Source of the DNA: Mucilaginibacter aurantiaciroseus
Lineage (GTDB): Bacteria > Bacteroidota > Bacteroidia > Sphingobacteriales > Sphingobacteriaceae
Assembly (NCBI RefSeq): GCF_024055595.1
Contig: NZ_JAMXOF010000004.1
Coordinates: 62,001-126,000 of the forward strand
Length of the DNA stretch: 64,000 bases
Reading direction: 5' to 3'
Below the pieces are notes generated by a model. The model saw only the letters and a program-made list of their open reading frames with translations, had not been told where the DNA came from and made no database searches. The translations under genes and the position numbers were made by a program. Each line of letters starts with the position of its first letter. The first letter of the stretch is position 1. Below are positions 17,657 through 25,698 of the stretch, in pieces.

Positions 17657-20161
17657 ATGAAAATAATCCATATGAAAACTCTTTACGCTGCCGTACTTAT
17701 CGGTAGTATCAGCGCTTGTGCCCTTAGCACTGCTGTAGCGCAAACTGCAGCCCCGGCAGCAGACCCGGCCCTAAGTATCTACCGCGAAACCACGCCGAAA
17801 TATAACGACCTGGTGCACACAAAACTTGATGTGCGTTTCGATTACAAAAAACGCTTTATGTATGGCAAAGAGTGGGTAACCTTAAAACCACACTTTTACC
17901 CAACAGATTCGCTGCGTTTAGATGCGCAGGGCATGGATATCAAAAACGTATCTATTGTTAAAGCCGGTAAAAACACTCCCCTTAAATTTACTTACGATAG
18001 CCTGACCATTAATATCCAGTTAGACAGAACCTACCGTAACAACGAAAACTACACCGTTTACATCGATTATACCTCTAAACCAAACCTGCTTAAAGCACAA
18101 GGCAGCGCGGCTATTACCGATGCTAAAGGTTTATACTTTATTAACCCGGATGGTACCGAGAAGGATAAGCCAACCCAGATCTGGACACAGGGCGAAACCC
18201 AAAGTTCTTCTGCCTGGTTCCCAACTATTGATAAGCCAAACCAAAAAACTACCGACGAGATCATCATGACCGTTCCAGCTAAGTATGTTACGCTATCAAA
18301 CGGCCGTTTAGCTTCACAAAAAGTTAATGGCGATGGTACCCGTACCGATACCTGGAAACAAGAATTACCACACTCGCCATACTTGTTTATGATGGCTGTT
18401 GGTGATTTTAAAATTGTAAAAGATACCTGGAAAGGCAAAGAAGTTAGCTACTATCTGGAGCCTAAGTACGCCCCTTATGCAAGGGATATTTTCGGTTTTA
18501 CACCAGAGGTGATCGATTTCTATTCAAAAACTTTGGGTGTTGATTACCCATGGAATAAATACTCGCAGATTGTAGTTCGCGATTACGTGAGCGGCGCGAT
18601 GGAAAATACCAGCGCTACCCTGCACGGCGAATACGTACAGGCTACTAAACGCGAGCTGATCGACGCTTATTACAGCCAGGGCCGCAGTACCATCGTTCAC
18701 GAATTGTTCCACCAATGGTTTGGCGATTACGTTACTGCAGAAAGCTGGAGCAACCTAACCGTTAACGAATCGTTCGCTGATTTTAGCGAAACCCTTTGGG
18801 CCGAGCATAAATACGGCAAAGATGCCGGTGACGCGCATATTAATGACGACAGGGAGAACTACCTGAGCCAGCCAAACCTTAAAGCAAAGGACCTGGTTCG
18901 TTTCCATTACAAAGACAAAGAGGAGGTATTTGACGCCGTTACCTACCAAAAAGGTGGCAGCATTTTATACATGATGCGCAACTACCTTGGTAACGCCGCA
19001 TTCTATAAAGGATTGAACATCTATCTCAAAACAAATGCATTTAAAAATGGCGAAGCCCACCAATTGCGTTTAGCGATGGAAGAAGCCAGCGGCCGCGATA
19101 TGAACTGGTTCTTTAACCAATGGTATTTTGGCGCAGGCCACCCAATATTAAACATCACCTACAAATGGGATGATGCAACCAAAACGCAAACGGTTTACAT
19201 GAACCAAACGCAGGATGGTAACGCCTTTATTTTACCTATTGCTATTGACGTTTATGCCGGTGGTAAAATGGACCGAAAAAAATTCTGGATCCGCAACAAG
19301 GTTGATAGCTTAGTATTCCACTCGGCTGTAAAACCAAGTTTGGTGAATGTTGATGGTGATAAAATGCTGTTGGTTAAAAAAACAGATAGCAAATCAATCG
19401 ATGAGTTTACCTTCCAGTACTTTAACGCGCCTTTATATTTAGACCGTTCTGAAGCGATCACCGCTGCTGTTAAACAACAAAGCAATGCAGGTGCGCGTAA
19501 AGTAGTTATTGCTGCGCTGAACGATAAATACTACGAGCTGCAGATAAAAGCCATCCGTGATGCAGATATGACCAATGACGATGTGCGTAATGCTGCACAG
19601 CCGATCCTGATCAAGTTAGCACAAACCGACCCAAACACTTTGGTTAGGGCTGCCGCTATTACGGTATTAGGCAAGTTAAAGGCATCGGGCAATACAAACT
19701 TGTTTAAAGATGCCTTGAAGAGCCAATCATACGCGGTACAGGGCGCTGCTTTAACCGCGCTTAGCTTGTTAAACCCTGCCGATGCCTTAACCCTGGCTAA
19801 AAGTTTCGAGAATGACAGCGAAGATGCTTTAACTCAAGCCATCTTAAACGTGTACGCAACCAGCGGTAGCGATGCACAGTACGACTATGTTTACAAAGCA
19901 TTCACCGCAGGCCAGCCACAAACCCAGTTTGGCATCATGAAAAAGTTTGCTGATTTTACCGGCCGTGTTAAAAGCAACGAGCAGGCTTTGAAAGGTACAA
20001 ATGCCATGATAGACTTTGGTATGAAATATAAAAAATATGGTGTTGCCCCACAAGTGGCAGGCATATTAGCCGGTTTAAAAACCGACCGCGCCAAGCTAAA
20101 CGATACAGCAACTGTTGCTGCTATTGATAAAGCTACTATTGAGCTAAACAAAACTGAATAA
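17657..20161 (+). CDS. M1 family aminopeptidase with C-terminal HEAT-like repeats
   Basis: The 834-residue exported zinc aminopeptidase has a signal peptide ending ~STAVAQ. The substrate-recognition motif GAMEN is at 313-317. The zinc site HELFH is at 348-352, followed 18 residues later by Glu371 in NESFADF, the exact M1 spacing. After the catalytic core the C-terminal ~240 residues are alpha-helical and HEAT-like (DPNTLVRAAAITVLGKLK). It should trim N-terminal residues from peptides in the periplasm or outside. Starts at 17657 and 17672 both give a plausible signal peptide. The preceding 285 bases contain no gene that I can support. A terminator follows. Confidence 0.95.
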   Translation: MKIIHMKTLYAAVLIGSISACALSTAVAQTAAPAADPALSIYRETTPKYNDLVHTKLDVRFDYKKRFMYGKEWVTLKPHFYPTDSLRLDAQGMDIKNVSIVKAGKNTPLKFTYDSLTINIQLDRTYRNNENYTVYIDYTSKPNLLKAQGSAAITDAKGLYFINPDGTEKDKPTQIWTQGETQSSSAWFPTIDKPNQKTTDEIIMTVPAKYVTLSNGRLASQKVNGDGTRTDTWKQELPHSPYLFMMAVGDFKIVKDTWKGKEVSYYLEPKYAPYARDIFGFTPEVIDFYSKTLGVDYPWNKYSQIVVRDYVSGAMENTSATLHGEYVQATKRELIDAYYSQGRSTIVHELFHQWFGDYVTAESWSNLTVNESFADFSETLWAEHKYGKDAGDAHINDDRENYLSQPNLKAKDLVRFHYKDKEEVFDAVTYQKGGSILYMMRNYLGNAAFYKGLNIYLKTNAFKNGEAHQLRLAMEEASGRDMNWFFNQWYFGAGHPILNITYKWDDATKTQTVYMNQTQDGNAFILPIAIDVYAGGKMDRKKFWIRNKVDSLVFHSAVKPSLVNVDGDKMLLVKKTDSKSIDEFTFQYFNAPLYLDRSEAITAAVKQQSNAGARKVVIAALNDKYYELQIKAIRDADMTNDDVRNAAQPILIKLAQTDPNTLVRAAAITVLGKLKASGNTNLFKDALKSQSYAVQGAALTALSLLNPADALTLAKSFENDSEDALTQAILNVYATSGSDAQYDYVYKAFTAGQPQTQFGIMKKFADFTGRVKSNEQALKGTNAMIDFGMKYKKYGVAPQVAGILAGLKTDRAKLNDTATVAAIDKATIELNKTE

Positions 20162-20179
20162 TTTTTATTCTAATAAATG

Positions 20180-20208
20180 AAGCCCCTCCAATCAGGAGGG
20201 GCTTTTTT
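20180..20208 (+). terminator. Intrinsic terminator of the M1 aminopeptidase gene
   Basis: AAGCCCCTCC and GGAGGGGCTT form a 10-bp stem with a 5-nt loop, followed by a T-run. It starts 19 bases after the stop codon. Confidence 0.9.
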
Positions 20209-20369
20209 GTGTATTCCGTTTTGTAATGCTGAGCATTGCGAAAGATGCTATTAACGAATATACAAGTGGGCTACATGGGGGCGATTAGACGCTTCACTAA
20301 AGCTCAGCAGCAAAAAAGGTTATTAAATCGCCTCAAAAAGCTCAAAAGACAACTTTGGTACATCCGTAG

Positions 20370-21161
20370 TTAAAAATCCTTATTCAGTAACTTTTCCAAT
20401 TCAGCAAAGCTGATATCCATTTTGATACGGCCTTGTTTGGCGTACGAGATCTCGCCGGTTTCTTCTGATACGATGATGGCCGTGGCATCATTAGCTTCGG
20501 TAACACCAATACCTGCGCGGTGGCGTAAACCAAATTGAGCGGGCAGGTCGGCCTTTTCAGTCACCGGCAATATACAGCTGGCCGATTTGATTTTATTCTC
20601 TGAGATCACCACAGCGCCATCATGCAGGGGGCTATTCTTTTGAAAGATGCTTTCCAGCACCCGTTTAGAAATCCTGGCATCCAGCACTTCGCAGCTATTT
20701 TGGTAAAACTGCTCGTCGTAATATTTAGCGAAAACAATCAGCGCGCCCGTGCGGGTTTGTTTCATGCTTTTACAGGCATCAATAATAGGTTTGATGCGGG
20801 CGTAGTTGTTTTTCTCTGTTTCGGCTTTGCCAAAAAAGTATAGCCACCATGCTTTGTTACGCTGTAGTGATGCATTCTTCCCCATTAGCAACAAAAACCT
20901 GCGGATCTCCTGCTGAAATAATACGATAACGGCGATAATACCTACGTCGGCTACTTTTTTAAGGATGCCGGCAAGCAATGGCATCCTGCTTTCGGGAACA
21001 ATAAAATATAGAGCATAAATAATGGCCAACCCTATAAAAATATTGGCCGCGATGGTACCCCTTATGAGGTTGTATAGCTGATAAATGATGATTGCCAACA
21101 GCAATATATCCAGTATGGCAAATGGCGTTATTTTAAAGCTGCTAAAGTCAAACGAAGGCAT
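20370..21161 (-). CDS. cdaA: Diadenylate cyclase, CdaA-type
   Basis: The 263-residue membrane enzyme makes cyclic di-AMP from two ATP. Three N-terminal hydrophobic segments (~14-34, 36-56, 68-85) are followed by a DAC domain carrying both catalytic signatures: the DGA motif in SPLHDGAVVI and the RHR motif in FGLRHRAGIG. Length and layout match CdaA. c-di-AMP controls potassium and osmotic balance and cell-wall homeostasis. The neighbours (polyprenyl synthase upstream on the same strand, M1 peptidase convergent) give no more specific role. A 61-base gap to the polyprenyl synthase gene would allow co-transcription. Confidence 0.95.
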   Translation of the reverse strand: MPSFDFSSFKITPFAILDILLLAIIIYQLYNLIRGTIAANIFIGLAIIYALYFIVPESRMPLLAGILKKVADVGIIAVIVLFQQEIRRFLLLMGKNASLQRNKAWWLYFFGKAETEKNNYARIKPIIDACKSMKQTRTGALIVFAKYYDEQFYQNSCEVLDARISKRVLESIFQKNSPLHDGAVVISENKIKSASCILPVTEKADLPAQFGLRHRAGIGVTEANDATAIIVSEETGEISYAKQGRIKMDISFAELEKLLNKDF

Positions 21162-21222
21162 GTCACGAAGTTAACAAGTTTCTGCTAACATCATTATTTG
21201 AAGATTGTAATTATTAAGATGA

Positions 21223-22194
21223 TTATTTACTTCGCTCGGTAGTAAAACGTACCAATTGTTCCAGGCCGGTTTTGGCCTCACCATTTGGGAAGGTGTTGAG
21301 GATGGCAAAGGCTTCGTCCTGGTATTTTTTCATTTGGGTTTCAGAATATTCCAGTCCACCTTTTTGTTTAACAAAATTGATGATCTCGGTTATCTTCTTG
21401 GGGTCGTCGTTATGGTTTTTAACCAGTTGGATCATGCGTTTTTTCTCGCTGCTGTCGCTGTTGTTAAGCGCGTAGATCAATGGCAGCGTAACTTTTTTTT
21501 CTTTGATATCGATGCCGAGCGGTTTGCCTACATCATCGGTACCAAAATCAAACATATCATCTTTAATTTGGAAGGCGACCCCTATCTTCTCGCCAAAAAG
21601 GCGCATTTTTTCGATGGTCTCTTCATCCGCATTTGCTGATGCCGCACCACAAGCGCAGCACGATGCAATAAGTGAAGCGGTTTTCTGGCGGATAACGTCA
21701 TAATAAACGGCCTCGCTAATGTCCATACGGCGCACCTTTTCTATCTGCAGCAATTCACCCTCACTCATTTGCTTAACCGCTTCAGATACTATCTTAAGCA
21801 GTTTAAAATCGCCATTATCTATGGATAGTAACAGCCCTTTGCTCAGCAGGTAATCGCCCACCAAAACGGCTATCTTATTTTTCCATAAAGCGTTGATAGA
21901 GAAAAAGCCACGGCGCTGGTAAGAGTTATCAACAACATCATCGTGCACCAGGGTGGCGGTATGCAGCAGTTCTACCAATGCAGCCCCACGGTGTGTGGAT
22001 TCGTTAATACCTCCGCAAATGGTGGCCGAAAAAAACACGAACATGGGCCTGATCTGCTTGCCTTTGCGCTTTACAATGTAATGGGTAATACGATCCAGCA
22101 GCGGCACAGAGCTTTGCATTGAGGTTTTGAACTTCTCTTCAAAAACATCAATCTCGGCAGCAATAGGTTTTTTAATTTCGTTGATGTTTAGCAT
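21223..22194 (-). CDS. Polyprenyl diphosphate synthase (trans-isoprenyl type)
   Basis: The 323-residue enzyme elongates allylic diphosphates with isopentenyl diphosphate. Both Asp-rich motifs are present: the first as HDDVVDN in the ATLVHDDVVDN context, the second as DDMFDF. GKQIRP near residue 45 binds the isopentenyl substrate. Small residues before the first Asp motif and the Bacteroidota context suggest a long-chain product, likely the menaquinone side chain, but chain length cannot be read reliably. I chose the ATG at 22194 (MLNINEIKKP) over a start 9 codons upstream. Confidence 0.92.
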   Translation of the reverse strand: MLNINEIKKPIAAEIDVFEEKFKTSMQSSVPLLDRITHYIVKRKGKQIRPMFVFFSATICGGINESTHRGAALVELLHTATLVHDDVVDNSYQRRGFFSINALWKNKIAVLVGDYLLSKGLLLSIDNGDFKLLKIVSEAVKQMSEGELLQIEKVRRMDISEAVYYDVIRQKTASLIASCCACGAASANADEETIEKMRLFGEKIGVAFQIKDDMFDFGTDDVGKPLGIDIKEKKVTLPLIYALNNSDSSEKKRMIQLVKNHNDDPKKITEIINFVKQKGGLEYSETQMKKYQDEAFAILNTFPNGEAKTGLEQLVRFTTERSK

Positions 22195-22434
22195 TGAAAC
22201 AAAACACGCTTTTTTATGCAACTACCTTACCTGGCAATCCGCAGCAAACATAAGCTTAAAAAAATATATATACATAAACCACAAATACTTTTACGCTGAT
22301 TAAACCTTCGTCCTTTTTAACCCTCTATTATAATAGTTAGTAAAAACTACATATAAGTTTAGTTTTTGTGAGTTAAAGTTTTCGTTTTAAAAGTGGAGCC
22401 CAAAAAGTTCCGCTTTTTTATTGCCGTTTATTTT

Positions 22435-22442
22435 TACATTTG
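22435..22442 (+). promoter_or_regulatory. -7 promoter element of the tRNA-Ser gene
   Basis: TACATTTG fully matches TAnnTTTG and ends 17 bases before the mature tRNA 5' end. It also supports use of this consensus for the other promoters in the window. Confidence 0.6.
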
Positions 22443-22459
22443 CAATCCTTTAAAAAAAC

Positions 22460-22550
22460 GGAGAGGTGTCTGAGTGGTCGAAAGAGCACGCCTGGAAAGT
22501 GTGTATACCTCAAAAGGGTATCGAGGGTTCGAATCCCTCCCTCTCCGCCA
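22460..22550 (+). tRNA. tRNA-Ser (anticodon GGA), CCA encoded
   Basis: The 7-bp acceptor stem GGAGAGG pairs with CCTCTCC, followed by discriminator G and an encoded CCA. The anticodon loop is CTGGAAA with anticodon GGA. The long variable arm (TATACCTCAAAAGGGTATCGA) is typical of class II serine tRNAs, and the T-arm is GGGTTCGAATCCC. It reads UCC and UCU codons. Confidence 0.97.
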
Positions 22551-22572
22551 TAAGATATCTAAAATAATTTAA

Positions 22573-22603
22573 AAACGCCTTAAATGCATCATTTAAGGCG
22601 TTT
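22573..22603 (+). terminator. Intrinsic terminator of the tRNA-Ser gene
   Basis: AAACGCCTTAAAT and ATTTAAGGCGTTT are perfect 13-bp arms with a 5-nt loop, followed by a T-rich tail. Confidence 0.88.
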
Positions 22604-22931
22604 CTTGTTTTTAGACCGAACCAAAATATTCAATAAATCGCATTGTTCTGGTGACCTTTTGGTGACCTGGCAGGCACCTAACACAATAGGTCAAAAATGT
22701 TTATAAGTAACTATAAATTTGAGGTAGTTACTTACTTAGTATAACTTATCCTTAATACAGGGTTTTATACCTGAAAGTTACCAGATTACTACGTTTATAA
22801 GTTCTTTAACGGCCAATGAATAAAGTGAATAGTGTGAATAAAATGAACGAGGCCCTTTTATTTAAAAAACAGCCTCGTTCTTAAACTGATATAGATACTA
22901 ATAGTTGCTTCTTTAGTAAATTCCCTGTAAA
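22604..22931. other. Non-coding stretch with short repeats downstream of tRNA-Ser
   Basis: No gene is supported here. There is an 8-bp direct repeat GGTGACCT at 22650-22657 and 22661-22668, a 10-bp inverted repeat TAAGTAACTA/TAGTTACTTA at 22704-22713/22725-22734, and a 9-bp tandem repeat starting TGAAT at 22817-22848 (three units and part of a fourth). No second copy of the tRNA 3' end is present, so a boundary of an integrated element is not demonstrated. Confidence 0.5.
22845..22880 (-). terminator. Candidate terminator of the susC-susD-phosphatase operon
   Basis: GAACGAGGC and GCCTCGTTC pair across an 18-nt A/T-rich loop, 52 bases beyond the stop of the last minus-strand gene. The tail on the minus strand is T-rich but broken (ATTTTATTC). 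Confidence 0.5.
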
Positions 22932-24020
22932 CTACTTTAGTACTGTTTTAATCGCATCGCCTACCTCGTGGCCGGCGTTTGCTTTAAAATCGAACCCAAG
23001 CAATTGTGCCATGGTTTGCGCCAGTTGTTTGTGGTAAGTGGTTGTTGGGGTTGATATGACACCTGTCGCCGGCGTATCGGGGCCAATTACAGCAAACCAG
23101 GTATTTTCAGCCCCTTTTACATCGGCACCATGGTCGCACCATTTGTCCATGGGTTCGTTACCGCGGCCGTGGTCGGTGGTTATCAATAGCGTAGTGCTGT
23201 TTTTATAAAATGGATCTGCCTGGATCATATTCCACAAAGCCTTGATGTAGCCATCTTCCTGCTTTGCCCTGTCAAGGTAAAAACGATAGTTGCCTTCGTG
23301 TGCCATATCGTCGGTTTCGTCAAATCCCATATACAATACACGTGGTTTGTATTGCTTGATATATTCTTTACTGAACTCGTAAGTAATAAAATCTAAACGA
23401 GTTGAGTCACCTAGGTAAGCCGGAACATTATGCTGTAATTCATTTAGATATTTTAAACGGATATTGGCATCTGTATTTTTAAGATCAGCATAGCCCGAAT
23501 ATACAGGCAGACCAGAGCGTTTCGCGTTCAGGATCTGCGGGAAACGCTCCCATGATGAAAATGCTACAACCTTACCCTCAAATCCCTTTTGCTTGTTAAT
23601 GTATTCCAGCACGTTCATATTAGGGTTAGTTATCGGGTTGTTAGTGTTCATCCGCACATCCGGGAAACCTGTAAAGATCTCGTTATAGCCGGGGTACGAA
23701 AATCGGTATGGATTAGCAAGCTCCTCTTTATTCCCTGCATCGCGGTTACCGTAAAGCTGCCCTTGTTTACTTATTACCGACCATAAGAATGGGAACAGGA
23801 TCTCCCGACGTTCTTCGGCTGTCGCAGCCAAGTACTTTTTCCGAACATCGTTTTGATCAGTAGTGAATTTGGAATTGATAATGGCCGAATCGGCGCCACG
23901 ATAAACCTCCTGCCAGCGCATCCCATCAAGCGTTACAACAATAAGGTTTTTGGTTTTATGCTGCGCGAATGTTTGACCGATAGCCAAGGCACAAACAATT
24001 GTAATTAATAACTTTTTCAT
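22932..24020 (-). CDS. Secreted alkaline-phosphatase-superfamily enzyme (phosphodiesterase/phosphatase type)
   Basis: The 362-residue protein has a signal peptide (MKKLLITIVCALAIGQTFAQ). The core has the superfamily metal-site motifs NLIVVTLDGMRWQEV (first Asp), a probable nucleophile Ser in RFSYPGYNEI, a central Asp/His pair in MGFDETDDMAHEG, and TTDHGRGN with a later His in CDHGADV. It should hydrolyse a phosphate mono- or diester, or a phosphonate ester, outside the inner membrane. It is the last gene of a susC-susD operon (54-base gap). I infer that it frees a phospho-compound for uptake or trims the imported one. ATG 24020 gives the best signal peptide; the frame continues 6 codons upstream. 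Confidence 0.83.
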   Translation of the reverse strand: MKKLLITIVCALAIGQTFAQHKTKNLIVVTLDGMRWQEVYRGADSAIINSKFTTDQNDVRKKYLAATAEERREILFPFLWSVISKQGQLYGNRDAGNKEELANPYRFSYPGYNEIFTGFPDVRMNTNNPITNPNMNVLEYINKQKGFEGKVVAFSSWERFPQILNAKRSGLPVYSGYADLKNTDANIRLKYLNELQHNVPAYLGDSTRLDFITYEFSKEYIKQYKPRVLYMGFDETDDMAHEGNYRFYLDRAKQEDGYIKALWNMIQADPFYKNSTTLLITTDHGRGNEPMDKWCDHGADVKGAENTWFAVIGPDTPATGVISTPTTTYHKQLAQTMAQLLGFDFKANAGHEVGDAIKTVLK

Positions 24021-24074
24021 ATATGTTGTATTAAACAAAACAGGGCCCTTAAGGCCCTGCTTTGTGATTTTGTA

Positions 24075-25676
24075 TTATTTCAGTATCCACATAACACCAT
24101 TAATGTCATCGTTACCGCCAAACTGGCTGGCAAGCGCTGCCTGGTAGTTTTTAGCATTAGAATTACGCTCTGCAGATGGGTATTTAAAGCGGGTTGCAAT
24201 ACGGCTACCGTTACCTGTACCCGGGCCTGTTGTAAATACCGGCACACCTGTACGGCGGTAAGTAAAGTACGACTCTAAACCCGAGTGCCTGAACAAAGCG
24301 ATATACTTCTGCTCCAATATATGGGTTATACCTGCAGCATCCGCAGTATATTTAACAACTGCCTGGTTGTAATAGTTGGCAAAGTTTGCTGTAACGCTGT
24401 AGTCATCGTAGTTAGCAGCATTCTTTACGTCGGTTGAACCCGGGCGATAAAAATGAGCTAAGAAGATCCCGGTTTCAGGGATACCATAAGTAGCCATTGA
24501 TGCTTTAATACCTGCCTGGTAATAGGTCTCGGCATTGGCCCCTGCTGCCCAGCCACGGCTTATACCTTCGGCAATATTAAACACCAGCTCGGGGTAACCT
24601 ATTTGTACACTTGGCTCACCGGTGTAAGTCGAGTAAAAGTACCTTCGGTTAATGAACGAGTATTTTTGTAAACCTGCGTTGTTGTACATCACACCCAAAT
24701 CAAGGCCTGCATCGGCACCAACAAATGATGCGAAATCGGTAGGGCTTTGTTTAGCGTTATCAACCAGGTCGCGGGCTGGCTCGGCAGTTACAAATACACG
24801 TGGATCCTTTAACTTGGTTAACAGGCTAATGTACGTTGCCGATGTGTTTTTACGTGAACCGCTTTGTCCAAAGTTATTAGGGTTCATCGGGTAATAGTTA
24901 TTCGGCGATACAAACACATATTGTAGGTTGTCTGACGTACCTGTCATCAACGGGTATTTTGCAGGGGTATTAATAATAGTTGCAAAACGGGTAGTAACCT
25001 TCAGGTCGGCATCAGCAGTTTTTTTGCTTAATTGTAAAAGCAGGCGTATTTGTAACGCGTTAACCGCTTTCTGCCATTTGGTAAGGTCATTGTTATAATA
25101 GATATCATTGGTTAAAACAGCACCGGCACCTGTACCAAAATCATTTGGTTTTGCTATCAATTGAGCAAGGTCATCATTAGCGCTATCTAACCATAATAAT
25201 GACTGCAGCATTACTGCTTTTTGGGTATCGTATTTAGGCTCTAAGTTTACAAGTCCTTTTAAAGCCTCGGTCATCGGGATATCGCCCATCTCCAAACTCA
25301 TTTTACTAAATAAGTAAGCCTTAAAAAATTTACCTAAAGCTTCATATGGGTTAATGGCAGCGCCACCTGTTTCAGAAGCTTTTTTCTCCATATCTACCAC
25401 GTTTTTCAATGTGGTGTAGTAATCGTCGCCACCATCAAAATCGTAACGGTTGTTACCATAATAATCATAGTTGTACAGGTAATACTGGCTGTAAATTTCC
25501 TTTTGTCCGTCGGGCAGTTCGGCCATGTTGTTAAGTATGCCGTTAAATAATAGCGATGCGGGCACGTTATTAGGCTTATTGTTGTTTACAGAGAGCTCGT
25601 CGAAACTCTTTTTACAACCGGTTGCCAACAGTAGCATAACTACCGGCAATACATATATTTTAAATATCTTTTTCAT
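24075..25676 (-). CDS. SusD/RagB-family outer-membrane lipoprotein
   Basis: The 533-residue lipoprotein has a type II signal with lipid-attachment Cys21 in LLLATGCKKSFDEL. The rest fits the SusD-like fold of the larger SusD_2-type group: helical TPR-like N-terminal region (YEALGKFFKAYLFSKMSLEMGDIP, paraphrasing the conserved core around residues 110-135) and a C-terminal RNSNAKNYQAALASQ stretch. SusD proteins form a lid on the SusC porin and capture ligand at the cell surface. It lies 22 bases after the susC gene. Its neighbourhood contains no glycosidase, only phosphorus-related genes, so the ligand is probably not a plain glycan (inference). Confidence 0.9.
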   Translation of the reverse strand: MKKIFKIYVLPVVMLLLATGCKKSFDELSVNNNKPNNVPASLLFNGILNNMAELPDGQKEIYSQYYLYNYDYYGNNRYDFDGGDDYYTTLKNVVDMEKKASETGGAAINPYEALGKFFKAYLFSKMSLEMGDIPMTEALKGLVNLEPKYDTQKAVMLQSLLWLDSANDDLAQLIAKPNDFGTGAGAVLTNDIYYNNDLTKWQKAVNALQIRLLLQLSKKTADADLKVTTRFATIINTPAKYPLMTGTSDNLQYVFVSPNNYYPMNPNNFGQSGSRKNTSATYISLLTKLKDPRVFVTAEPARDLVDNAKQSPTDFASFVGADAGLDLGVMYNNAGLQKYSFINRRYFYSTYTGEPSVQIGYPELVFNIAEGISRGWAAGANAETYYQAGIKASMATYGIPETGIFLAHFYRPGSTDVKNAANYDDYSVTANFANYYNQAVVKYTADAAGITHILEQKYIALFRHSGLESYFTYRRTGVPVFTTGPGTGNGSRIATRFKYPSAERNSNAKNYQAALASQFGGNDDINGVMWILK

Positions 25677-25698
25677 GATTATTTCTGCTTATCAAATG

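Noticed and set aside
20221..20250. Sequence around TAATGCTGAGCATTGCGAAAGA that resembles dispersed Bacteroidota intergenic repeats
   Set aside because: No second copy in the window and no strong symmetry.
22640..22670. Integration (att) site marked by the GGTGACCT direct repeat
   Set aside because: No duplicated tRNA 3' end and no integrase gene in the window; kept only as a weak finding about the region.
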